Shown here in pieces: positions 55,438-62,870 of a DNA stretch of 64,000 nucleotides. Origin of the DNA: Methylomusa anaerophila (lineage in GTDB: Bacteria; Bacillota; Negativicutes; Sporomusales; Sporomusaceae); assembly GCF_003966895.1 (NCBI RefSeq), contig NZ_AP018449.1, positions 4,171,501-4,235,500 of the forward strand, in the 5' to 3' direction. A program made the position numbers and the translations under genes. Each line of letters opens with the position of its first letter. Position 1 is the stretch's first letter. The notes under the pieces are model-generated. The model did no database searches. It was given only the letters and a program-made list of their open reading frames with translations, and was not told the DNA's origin.

Positions 55438-55758
55438 CTATTCCTTCATTTGCCTTAATATTGATCCCCAATTTGGCCTTTTCCCCACCTTCTGGTCGAC
55501 ATAATATATGTATGCAAGTACTTCCGCGACGGCTTGATAGAGTTCCGGCGGTATTTCACGGTCCAGTTCAACCGCCATCAGCATACCCGTCAGGGTTTTA
55601 TTCTGATAAACCGGGATAGCATTTTGCTTGGCCGCATCCAAGATTTGCTCAGCAATAAATCCTGCACCTTTGGCAATTACTCTGGGCGCCCGTTCTTGGT
55701 CTTCCTTATAGCGTATAGCTATCGCTTTTTTGGGTTGTTCGGTGTTATTGTCACTCAC
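55438..55758 (-). CDS. Free-standing FlhB C-terminal-like protein (YlqH type)
   Basis: A 106-residue cytosolic homologue of the last part of FlhB (KAIAIRYKEDQERAPRVIAKGAGFIAEQILDAA, in part, and DREIPPELYQAVAEVLAYIYYV). It lacks membrane segments and the NPTH cleavage motif. GTG at 55758 with GGAGAGG 4 bases upstream is clearly the start; the longer open frame runs into rnhB. The gene matches B. subtilis ylqH in position after rnhB. Its function is not established here; a role at the FlhB-FliK switch is a guess. Confidence 0.88.
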   Translation of the reverse strand: MSDNNTEQPKKAIAIRYKEDQERAPRVIAKGAGFIAEQILDAAKQNAIPVYQNKTLTGMLMAVELDREIPPELYQAVAEVLAYIYYVDQKVGKRPNWGSILRQMKE

Positions 55759-55774
55759 GCTGCCTCTCCTTACA

Positions 55775-56569
55775 TCAAAATAGAGACATTTCCGGCGAAT
55801 CGTTATTTTTAACAGGGGCAAAGCTCTTGCGGTGAACCGGGCAAGGCCCATATCGTCGCAAAGCATTAAGGTGGTCCTGGGTAGCATATCCTTTGTGGCG
55901 GTTAAACCCGTATTCGGGATATTGCCGGTGGAGTTCTTCCATAATTCTGTCCCGTTCAACTTTGGCAACGATTGAAGCGGCAGCAATGGATGCACTAACC
56001 CCGTCGCCGCCTATAATTGATAGCGCCGGCATAGGCAAATCAGACAGGGGCACAGCGTCAATAAGTACGGCCTGAGGCTTGGGTAACAGCCCGTTGATAG
56101 CGGTATACATACCTATTTTTGTTGCCTGATAAATATTAACTTTATCAATTTGCTCTACATCAATTACAGAGTGATAAACGGCAACAGCCTCACATTTGAT
56201 GATTCGATATATTTCATCCCGTTGAGCAGCTGATAATTTTTTTGAGTCGTTAAGATAAGAAATATGATAGGCAACAGGTAAAATAACTGCTGCAACTACC
56301 ACCGGCCCGGCCAAAGGACCTCTACCGGCCTCGTCAACGCCGGCGACGAATTTACAGCCTTGCTCGTAAAAATTACGCTCATGCTCGTATAAAGCTCGGA
56401 CTCTGGCGAATTCACGATTTACTTTTTCAAACCGCAGTTCCCATTTATGTACAAGGCGTTGAACTGAGACACGAGGATCCCTTTTTAGTAAATCTACGGT
56501 ATCTTGCGAAACATCTTGGTGCTCCAATAATAAAGCAACATCCTTAATATGTTTTAGCATATTACGCAA
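55775..56569 (-). CDS. rnhB: Ribonuclease HII
   Basis: Cuts RNA in RNA-DNA hybrids and single ribonucleotides. GVDEAGRGPLAGPV (Asp79, Glu80), DSKKLS, LIDAVPL and AASIVAKVERDR contain the acidic active site. An N-terminal extension of about 70 residues with KRDPRVSVQRLVHKWE is common in Firmicute RNase HII. TTG start follows GGAGGG by about 6 bases. 264 residues. Confidence 0.95.
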   Translation of the reverse strand: MRNMLKHIKDVALLLEHQDVSQDTVDLLKRDPRVSVQRLVHKWELRFEKVNREFARVRALYEHERNFYEQGCKFVAGVDEAGRGPLAGPVVVAAVILPVAYHISYLNDSKKLSAAQRDEIYRIIKCEAVAVYHSVIDVEQIDKVNIYQATKIGMYTAINGLLPKPQAVLIDAVPLSDLPMPALSIIGGDGVSASIAAASIVAKVERDRIMEELHRQYPEYGFNRHKGYATQDHLNALRRYGPCPVHRKSFAPVKNNDSPEMSLF

Positions 56570-56740
56570 ACATTCCCTCCATAGGGTATAGGGGATAAGG
56601 TCAAAATTGGGGATAAATCGTAAGTATTATTTATACTTAGTATTCTTGACAGAAAAATTAAATCCTGCAATTATGAAAACCATCTTGAAGAAAACTTAAC
56701 TCTTGCTAAATCTCCACTACCGAGTGCGGTTATGAGGTTA

Positions 56741-56774
56741 TAAATAAACGGCTAAACCCAGTAGGTTAGCCGTT
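56741..56774 (-). terminator. Stem-loop terminator candidate after rbgA
   Basis: AACGGCTAA and TTAGCCGTT form a perfect 9-bp stem with a 10-base loop, followed on the minus strand by TATTTATAA. The U tract is interrupted, so strength is uncertain. The remaining 170 bases up to rnhB show no other signal I can support. Confidence 0.7.
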
Positions 56775-56790
56775 GACATTTCGGAATGAA

Positions 56791-57666
56791 TTAATTGTTG
56801 CTCATACCATCTAATTCAGTATTTGGCCGGTCCAATGTAAAGCCGCCAAGTTTACCTGAGCGAAATTCGTTGAGTACAATTCTCCCTGCTTTATCGTAAT
56901 CCACTATCCCGCCACTACGCAAACAGCCACGCCGCGCCGCAATAAGTCCTAATAGTTCTGAGTCGTCGGCAGGCAAGGGCAAAGGCAGATTGTAACGGGT
57001 AATAAGTCTTTCGCTGTAGTCGTCCCGTAATAATCCGACAAGCTTTAATATCACTTTTTCCGCATCATAGACGTCATCTTTAATTGCGCCGGTAGCTGCC
57101 AACTTAAAGGCTATTTCCTGATCATCCAGTTTGGGCCATAATACGCCGGGAGTATCGAGAAGTTCCAAATTCTTTCCAACTTTGATCCATTGTTGTCCAC
57201 GGGTAACTCCCGGCTTATCCCCTGTGCGTACGGTAGCGCTTCCCAGCAAACGGTTAATCAGAGAGGACTTTCCTACATTAGGTATACCTAAAATCATTGC
57301 CCGTACAGCTCTTGGTTTAATCCCTTTTGCCGCTAACTTAGCTAATTTATCACCGGCAATTTTTTCAACCTGCCCAATCAGGTTTTTCATCCCATTCCCA
57401 CTGGCTGCGTCTAACGCAACTACGGAAAAATTCATATTTTGAAAATGAGACATCCATTGTTTCGTTAGCTCCGGTTCTGCCAAATCGATCTTATTCAGCG
57501 CTACCACGTGCGGTTTTTCGCCAATAATCTCGCTAATGACGGGATTGGCACTGCTATATGGAATTCTGGCATCTAGCAATTCAATCACTACATCAATTAA
57601 TTTAAGCTGTTCGCGAATCATACGCTGCGCTTTAGCCATGTGCCCGGGAAACCAATGAATGTGCAT
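56791..57666 (-). CDS. rbgA: Ribosome biogenesis GTPase RbgA (YlqF)
   Basis: Assembles the 50S subunit. Circularly permuted GTPase motifs appear in order G4 NKID, G1 GIPNVGKSSLINRL, G3 DTPG, with the N-terminal HWFPGHMAKA signature. ATG at 57666 has GAGGTG 6 bases upstream; GTG at 57675 is less likely. 291 residues. In Bacillus it also follows lepB/rplS and precedes rnhB. Confidence 0.96.
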   Translation of the reverse strand: MHIHWFPGHMAKAQRMIREQLKLIDVVIELLDARIPYSSANPVISEIIGEKPHVVALNKIDLAEPELTKQWMSHFQNMNFSVVALDAASGNGMKNLIGQVEKIAGDKLAKLAAKGIKPRAVRAMILGIPNVGKSSLINRLLGSATVRTGDKPGVTRGQQWIKVGKNLELLDTPGVLWPKLDDQEIAFKLAATGAIKDDVYDAEKVILKLVGLLRDDYSERLITRYNLPLPLPADDSELLGLIAARRGCLRSGGIVDYDKAGRIVLNEFRSGKLGGFTLDRPNTELDGMSNN

Positions 57667-57693
57667 GCATTGCACCTCGCTTAATTTGAGAAG

Positions 57694-57708
57694 TCAGAAT
57701 TCAGGAGT
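57694..57708. repeat. Short dispersed repeat TCAGAATTCAGGAGT, copy 1
   Basis: An identical 15-mer occurs at 58865-58879 in the rplS leader, where CAGAATTCAG is also doubled. Both are intergenic. The rest of the rbgA-lepB gap (57676-57814) holds no other feature I can name. Confidence 0.7.
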
Positions 57709-57814
57709 AAGGACTCAGAAGTGAATAGAAGCATTCTGTCCAAAAAATGACCATTTCATTCCTCTGTTGGCGCCGCCGTAGCGGCACGAGGCTCCAGAAT
57801 ATCTGGATAAATAA

Positions 57815-58387
57815 TCATGGCAAGGTTTTTATGTGATCAAGCGGCCAAAATACAGTAACTGCTTTTCCTTTTAATAATTCCACCGGGACAAATCCAACGT
57901 TCTTAGACCGGCTATCCTCCGAATTATTACGATTATCCCCCATCACGAAAATTTGTCCTTCCGGTACAGTAGCCAGGGGATAAGGATCTCGAGTGCGTTC
58001 AAGAATATATGTTTCATTTTGTAATTGTCCGTTAACAAAAACACGACCATCTTTAATTTCGATGGTGTCACCGGGTATGGCAATCACTCTTTTGATAAAA
58101 TCCCGGCTGGGATCGCGAGGATAGCGGAATACTACAACTTCACCTTTTCCCGGCGACTTAAACCGATATATAAATTTGTTGACGATTAAACGCTCACCAT
58201 TTACCAGGGTAGGTCGCATGGAAGGTCCTTCAACCATATATAGTTCCACGATATAGTATCTGATAAAAAAAGCCAGCACTACAGCAATCAGAATGGATAT
58301 AACCCAATCTTTTATTTCGTCGCCCAAACTTTTATCGTCGCTCTCTTTCTCAGTTCTTTCTTTTACTGTTTTACTCTCTTCTTCCAT
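57815..58387 (-). CDS. lepB: Signal peptidase I
   Basis: Cleaves signal peptides of exported proteins. Charged cytosolic N-terminus, one membrane segment (about 27-46), catalytic Ser56 in EGPSMRPTL and Lys99 in DFIKRVIA, then GDTIEIKDGRVFVNG and MGDNRNNSEDSR. 190 residues. It follows rplS after a terminator-like hairpin. Confidence 0.96.
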   Translation of the reverse strand: MEEESKTVKERTEKESDDKSLGDEIKDWVISILIAVVLAFFIRYYIVELYMVEGPSMRPTLVNGERLIVNKFIYRFKSPGKGEVVVFRYPRDPSRDFIKRVIAIPGDTIEIKDGRVFVNGQLQNETYILERTRDPYPLATVPEGQIFVMGDNRNNSEDSRSKNVGFVPVELLKGKAVTVFWPLDHIKTLP

Positions 58388-58427
58388 ATTTTTTATACCT
58401 TACCCCCTTTCCCGGATGGGAAATGAA

Positions 58428-58451
58428 GAAAAGGGACTGGTATCAGTCCCT
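58428..58451 (-). terminator. Rho-independent terminator after rplS
   Basis: AGGGACTG pairs with CAGTCCCT around a 4-base loop and is followed by TTTTC on the minus strand, 20 bases after the rplS stop. Partial readthrough could feed lepB. Confidence 0.85.
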
Positions 58452-58470
58452 GCCCTTTAAGTCTTGTCTA

Positions 58471-58812
58471 TTAGCGTTTTTCTTTAATACGGGCGGCCTT
58501 ACCGGTGAGGTTACGCAAGTAGTACAGCTTAGCCCTGCGAACAATACCCCGGCGAACTACTTCAATCTTTTCGATCCGGGGAGAATGTATCGGAAAGGTA
58601 CGTTCCACTCCGACCCCATAAGTAACACGTCTAACAGTGAACGTTTCACGCACGCCGCCGCTTTTACGATTAATAACCACACCTTCAAAAACCTGAATCC
58701 GCTCACGGCTGCCCTCTACGACCTTTACGTGAACTTTAACCGTATCTCCAGGCTTAAAGGATGGGATATCTTGCCGCAATTGTTCCTGTTCCAAAATCTC
58801 AATGATATTCAT
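58471..58812 (-). CDS. rplS: 50S ribosomal protein L19
   Basis: Large-subunit protein at the 30S-50S interface. [29 protein letters not shown] (in part), [27 protein letters not shown] and [16 protein letters not shown] identify it. 113 residues. AAGGAGG precedes the ATG. Confidence 0.97.
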   Translation of the reverse strand: MNIIEILEQEQLRQDIPSFKPGDTVKVHVKVVEGSRERIQVFEGVVINRKSGGVRETFTVRRVTYGVGVERTFPIHSPRIEKIEVVRRGIVRRAKLYYLRNLTGKAARIKEKR

Positions 58813-58864
58813 AAAATATTTCCTCCTTAATTCCAGACGTTCATGACTTGTATTGTTCAGATAT

Positions 58865-58879
58865 TCAGAATTCAGGAGT
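58865..58879. repeat. Short dispersed repeat TCAGAATTCAGGAGT, copy 2
   Basis: Lies in the transcribed leader of rplS. CAGAATTCAG is directly repeated with a 14-base period (58866-58889). It is the second copy of the 15-mer at 57694-57708. Confidence 0.7.
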
Positions 58880-58958
58880 CAGAATTCAGAATGTTTAAAG
58901 ACGACTCCCAAATAGTATACTTTATCAAGCAGAGGACCGTCCATACTGCACGAAAGAT

Positions 58959-58987
58959 ATTATACCATACCTACATGTGAAACTCAA
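58959..58987 (-). promoter_or_regulatory. SigA-type promoter for rplS
   Basis: On the minus strand, -35 TTGAGT (58982-58987) and -10 TATAAT (58959-58964) with a 17-base spacer predict a start near 58952 and a leader of about 140 bases. The 58813-59221 gap therefore holds, from the rplS side, the leader, this promoter and repeat element A. An L19 autoregulatory leader could be present but I cannot recognise its fold. Confidence 0.8.
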
Positions 58988-59042
58988 GAAATTAGGTCCG
59001 TAGTTTCAAGTCTATTATATTGCGCAGATGACCATATGCCAC

Positions 59043-59202
59043 GAACTGCTTAGAAGTCGTCAGATGCTAGGCGCGACAAGGACCGGAACGGAAGCGTACT
59101 GGGATGTCCGCACAGACTACTTAGGAAAGGGATGACTAGGCCAGAACGGTTGAAGTGAGGACCGGAGGAGCAACGACGCAGATGGCGGCTTATAAGCAGT
59201 TC
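59043..59202 (-). repeat. Intergenic mosaic repeat element, copy A (160 bp, short form)
   Basis: Bounded by GAACTGCTTA and its exact inverted repeat TAAGCAGTTC. It keeps the core modules GGACCGGAACG-AAGCGTACTGGG, TCCGCACAGACTACTTAG, CTAGGCCAGAACGG and GTGAGGACCG but lacks two long internal segments found in copies B and C. Conservation extends a few bases beyond the ends (TGCCAC before, CCTACTTTA after). No open frame of 60 codons. It lies between the rplS promoter and the TrmH-like gene. Confidence 0.88.
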
Positions 59203-59221
59203 CCTACTTTAAGGCAATTAG

Positions 59222-59794
59222 TTATTCCCACCAGGTTTCTCCTAATAGCCTATCCAGAATTATAGCAACAGCTGCCCGAACCGGAAGATGATTATAAGGG
59301 CCGGGTCCGTAAATTGGTTCCAGGATGTAGTCAAACTGCCGCATCACAGAGCTTTCTATTCCCCAGCCTGTGCCAAACAATAATAGACAGGGTACATCGC
59401 CACTTGCTATGACTTTCCGAAGGCCGGAATAGGAAATCATATTATCAAATTTCCGCGCATCTGTTGTGACAACAATTGGGGTTCTCCCGGTCTCAGCAGT
59501 TATGCGCTCAATGACTCCGGCAATGTCTGTTGAAATATCCACAATACTCAGAGCATCCTTACGGTCCGGATTGTATACCCCCCCATATCCTTGCTGCCAA
59601 TATGCAATAATTTCTTCTGCTAAAGCTTTTTGGCTGTCAAGTGGATGAATAATGAAATAGCGGTTAATTTCATAAGTACGGGCAGTACGGGCAATATCAT
59701 GTATATCAAAATTTGTAATCGCGGTGGTAATGACTTCATTTTTTTTATTATATATCGGGTAATGTACCAACCCAAGATATATTGGTAATGCCAT
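59222..59794 (-). CDS. TrmH/SPOUT-like RNA methyltransferase (COG4752 type)
   Basis: A 190-residue protein of the family often found next to trmD in Firmicutes. It has the SPOUT-like end: CLLLFGTGWGIESSVMRQFDYILEPI and a C-terminal NHLPVRAAVAIILDRLLGETW, resembling the knot region that binds S-adenosylmethionine. The RNA target is unknown. The ATG is 2 bases after trmD's stop, with GGAGGG shared. Confidence 0.87.
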   Translation of the reverse strand: MALPIYLGLVHYPIYNKKNEVITTAITNFDIHDIARTARTYEINRYFIIHPLDSQKALAEEIIAYWQQGYGGVYNPDRKDALSIVDISTDIAGVIERITAETGRTPIVVTTDARKFDNMISYSGLRKVIASGDVPCLLLFGTGWGIESSVMRQFDYILEPIYGPGPYNHLPVRAAVAIILDRLLGETWWE

Positions 59795-59795
59795 A

Positions 59796-60542
59796 TTACC
59801 CTCCGGTATTTTCTTCCGCTAAAATTTCAGCTAACAATTTAGCGTCATTGGAGTTGAGCTTAATCTTATCAAATAAATCCGGACGACGTTCTAATGTATT
59901 TTTAAGCGACTGTTTGCGTCGCCATCTTTCAATTTTGGCATGATCACCGGATAGTAGAATCTCCGGAACTGCGAGTCCATTGAAGTCACGCGGTCGTGTA
60001 TATTGAGGATACTCTAGGAGACCATTATAAAAAGAGTCATATGCGGCGGCATCACACGCCCCAAGAACTCCCGGCAACATACGCGCCACTGCGTCAACCA
60101 CCACCATAGCCGGTAATTCTCCTCCGGTCAAAACATAATCCCCGATGGAAATGGCCTCGTCTATTAAATACTGCCGGACCCGCTCATCAATACCTTCATA
60201 ATGGCCGCATATGAGAACAAGCTGTTCATAGTTGGCAAATTGTTTAGCCTTATCCTGATTAAACGGTGTGCCGCCAGGACACATCAATACAATTAAACGG
60301 TTTGCACTACCGCCGGACAACACGTTTTCTACTGCCCGAAATATGGGCTCCGGCTTCATAACCATGCCGGAACCACCGCCAAAAGGGTAGTCGTCAACGA
60401 TTTTGTGTTTATCCGTCGTAAAATCCCGTGGATTTGTAACGTTAATCGTCAACAATCCAGCCTCTTGCGCCCGTTTAATAATACTGTGACCAAACGGCCC
60501 AACAAACATATCAGGAAACAAAGAGAGAATGTCAATCTTCAT
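59796..60542 (-). CDS. trmD: tRNA (guanine-37-N1)-methyltransferase
   Basis: Methylates G37 next to the anticodon to prevent frameshifting. SPOUT knot motifs: [67 protein letters not shown] (each in part). 248 residues. Its ATG is 38 bases from the end of repeat element B, which separates it from rimM. Confidence 0.97.
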   Translation of the reverse strand: MKIDILSLFPDMFVGPFGHSIIKRAQEAGLLTINVTNPRDFTTDKHKIVDDYPFGGGSGMVMKPEPIFRAVENVLSGGSANRLIVLMCPGGTPFNQDKAKQFANYEQLVLICGHYEGIDERVRQYLIDEAISIGDYVLTGGELPAMVVVDAVARMLPGVLGACDAAAYDSFYNGLLEYPQYTRPRDFNGLAVPEILLSGDHAKIERWRRKQSLKNTLERRPDLFDKIKLNSNDAKLLAEILAEENTGG

Positions 60543-60579
60543 AGCAAACCCCGTATCAACTCAGCTTATCAACTGCCAC

Positions 60580-60918
60580 GAACTGCTTAGAAATCGCCAG
60601 ATGCTCCCGTTGCATATGAAATAAACTTATTGATTATTAATTTGGTAACCATATATTAATAATCATAGTCAGACCGGGCGCACCGACGATTCTGATTTCG
60701 CTTGCTTAGCATAATAGTTTGTGCGGGGACCGGAACGTAAGCGTACTGGGGGTCCGCACAGACTACTTAGAAAAAGGTTAACTAGGCCAGAACGGCTGGA
60801 GTGAGGACCGCAGGAGCACGATTCTGATTTCGTTAGTGTTATCAACGCCAGTTAACTGGTCGCAGATGACAGCAACGCAGATGGTGCGGCGCCGCAGATG
60901 GCGGTTTATAAGCAGTTC
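60580..60918 (-). repeat. Intergenic mosaic repeat element, copy B (339 bp, longest form)
   Basis: Terminal inverted repeats as in copy A. It has two copies of CGATTCTGATTTCG, three GCAGATG motifs near one end, a GTGCGG...GACC/GGTCCGCAC hairpin, and a 10-bp hairpin GATTATTAAT/ATTAATAATC unique to this copy. It occupies nearly all of the 409-base gap between rimM and trmD, which are usually adjacent. No open frame of 60 codons was found inside. Confidence 0.9.
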
Positions 60919-60951
60919 CCCCGCTTTAGGTGCATAGTTTTTAAACCCCGG

Positions 60952-61461
60952 CTATTCCCATTCCTCTTGTAACGCGACTATCATCTGCTTACCGGCGATA
61001 TCGATCCTTTTGACTACTTTTTTTAACGCCGGTATAAGAATGGGTTTCTGGTTCTCTTCTTTTTCAATAACGTAAACATCGTTACTGCCGGTTTCCAGAA
61101 CATCTGTTATTGTGCCCAGATAATCACCGGATTCTTCATAAACTTTTAGCCCGATGATGTCAAACACGTAATAGTGTCCTGCAGGCAAAATCATTAATTC
61201 TTCCCGCGGTACTTTGAGGAGTTTGCCGCGAAATTGTTCTACGTCATTCATGGTGTTATACCCAACAAACTTCAGTAGAATAAATTGTTTATGATATCTC
61301 ACACTTTTTACTTCTACTTTGCGGGTACTGTCTTCAACATAAACTGTTTTGAGATCTTGAAATCGTTCCGGAAAGTCGGTTAAAGGAATAATACGGACGT
61401 CACCCCGCACACCGTGCGGGGCAACTATTTTTCCGATGGAATATAACTCTTGATCAGCCAT
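60952..61461 (-). CDS. rimM: Ribosome maturation factor RimM
   Basis: Assists 16S rRNA 3' domain assembly with S19. IGKIVAPHGVRGDVRIIPLTDFPERF at the N-terminus and the C-terminal PRC-barrel (YYVFDIIGLKVYEESGDYLGTITDVLETGSNDVYVIE, in part, PILIPALKKVVKRIDI) are clear. 169 residues. It lies 12 bases after ylqD. Confidence 0.96.
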   Translation of the reverse strand: MADQELYSIGKIVAPHGVRGDVRIIPLTDFPERFQDLKTVYVEDSTRKVEVKSVRYHKQFILLKFVGYNTMNDVEQFRGKLLKVPREELMILPAGHYYVFDIIGLKVYEESGDYLGTITDVLETGSNDVYVIEKEENQKPILIPALKKVVKRIDIAGKQMIVALQEEWE

Positions 61462-61473
61462 TATAACCAGAAA

Positions 61474-61890
61474 TTAGCTGCGGAAAGCAATTATCTTGCC
61501 GTCTTCCAACAAAATCTCAGTAGCCATAATTTTATGAAGATCATCACCTACATTGATGGTGACCATTCTATCCATTGTTCCCTGAACGATCTCTGAACCA
61601 ATCTCAAGTTGAGCGGTTTCTTTCAGTTTCTCCAGCATATGATTTTTGAAATCTATACGTTTTTGTTTCTCGGCATCAATTTGCTGACGGATGGCCACCA
61701 AACCTTGTGCATCAACTTTCGCTTGTTCGGCCATCATACGTTTGGCGTGAAATTCAATTTGCTGAAGCTCCATGTCCGTCTTTTTAACAGCGTCCTGAAT
61801 TTCAGCTGCAAGTTGAGTCTTTAAGTCTTCTGTTACTTTGGCTTTGACGGTAACCGGACACTTAATCGTCATGTTATCTATGCTAGCCAC
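61474..61890 (-). CDS. ylqD: YlqD family protein
   Basis: A 138-residue, highly charged helical protein with a predicted coiled coil (about 20-95) and a beta C-terminus (VTINVGDDLHKIMATEILLEDG). GTG start with GGTGGG upstream. It is conserved in this ffh-rpsP-khpA-ylqD-rimM order in Bacilli and Clostridia; the function is unknown to me. Confidence 0.9.
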   Translation of the reverse strand: MASIDNMTIKCPVTVKAKVTEDLKTQLAAEIQDAVKKTDMELQQIEFHAKRMMAEQAKVDAQGLVAIRQQIDAEKQKRIDFKNHMLEKLKETAQLEIGSEIVQGTMDRMVTINVGDDLHKIMATEILLEDGKIIAFRS

Positions 61891-61932
61891 ACAAATCCCA
61901 CCTTTCCAAACTGATTCAGGTAACCTGAATAG

Positions 61933-62160
61933 TTATATTATTTCTACCATAACTTTTTTATTCTCACGGGTGGCGGCAGCCTTTACTACAGTACGAATGG
62001 CCTTGGCGATACGTCCCTGTTTGCCGATGATTTTCCCCATATCTTCCGGAGCAACCCTCAATTCATAGACAGTACCTGAATGATCGACTGATTCTGTAAC
62101 ATTGACTTGATCCGGGTTCTTAACTAACGCTTTAGCGATAACTTCAACTAACTCTTTCAT
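61933..62160 (-). CDS. khpA: KH-domain RNA-binding protein KhpA (YlqC)
   Basis: A 75-residue single KH domain with the GxxG loop at 46-49 (IIGKQGRIAKAIRTVVKAAA). In streptococci KhpA pairs with KhpB and influences cell division and sRNA function. It lies between rpsP and ylqD, the conserved place. Confidence 0.95.
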   Translation of the reverse strand: MKELVEVIAKALVKNPDQVNVTESVDHSGTVYELRVAPEDMGKIIGKQGRIAKAIRTVVKAAATRENKKVMVEII

Positions 62161-62188
62161 TAGTTATCAAGCCTCGTTTCTAAGTTTC

Positions 62189-62470
62189 TTAGGCTTCTTT
62201 TTTGGTACGTTTTATTTCATCCCATTTTTTCAGGATGCCGGTTTTGCTGAACAAATTTTTAACAGTATCCGTCGGTTGAGCCCCTTTTTGTAGCCAATTG
62301 ATGGCTTTTTCCTCGTCAATTTTGATAACTGCCGGTTCGATAGTAGAATCATAATGACCAAGGGTCTCTATGAAACGACCGTCCCGCGGCGAACGGGAGT
62401 CAGCTACTACCACACGGTAAAACGGACTCTTTTTAGCACCCATACGTTTTAAACGAATTTTTACTGCCAT
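62189..62470 (-). CDS. rpsP: 30S ribosomal protein S16
   Basis: [40 protein letters not shown] and [24 protein letters not shown] text identify S16. 93 residues with a short charged tail. GGGGG is about 11 bases before the ATG. Confidence 0.97.
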   Translation of the reverse strand: MAVKIRLKRMGAKKSPFYRVVVADSRSPRDGRFIETLGHYDSTIEPAVIKIDEEKAINWLQKGAQPTDTVKNLFSKTGILKKWDEIKRTKKEA

Positions 62471-62539
62471 TTTTCAAATCACCCCCTTTACTAAATTTCT
62501 TAATTTAAAAAATAAACTATTTAGGTTATTAAATGCCTC

Positions 62540-62840
62540 GAACTGCTTAGAAATCGTTAGATACCGTTGCATATGAAAAAAACTTATTGCAACGAGTTTG
62601 GTAATTACGGTTCTACTATCATAGTCAGACCGTCTAGGCGCGATGACGATTCTGATTTCGTTTGCTTAGCATAATAGCTTGTGCGGGGACCGGAACGCAA
62701 GCGTACTGGGATGTACGCTGGAGTGAGGACCGCAGGAGCACGATTCTGAGTTCGTTAGTGTTATCAACGCGAGTTAACTTGTCGCAGATGACAGCAACGC
62801 AGATGGTGCGGCGCCGCAGATGACGGTTTATAAGCAGTTC
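62540..62840 (-). repeat. Intergenic mosaic repeat element, copy C (301 bp)
   Basis: Same ends and modules as copy B, including both CGATTCTGATTTCG-like motifs (the second has one change) and the three GCAGATG motifs. It lacks about 50 bp between GTACTGGGATGT and GCTGGAGTGAGG that A and B retain, and has its own CGTTGCA/TGCAACG hairpin near one end. It fills most of the 400-base rpsP-ffh gap. Confidence 0.9.
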
Positions 62841-62870
62841 CCTACTTATGGCGTATAAGTTAAAGAATGA

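Noticed and set aside
58813..58952. L19 leader regulatory RNA upstream of rplS
   Set aside because: A leader exists, but I cannot recognise the known fold by eye; a covariance search would decide.
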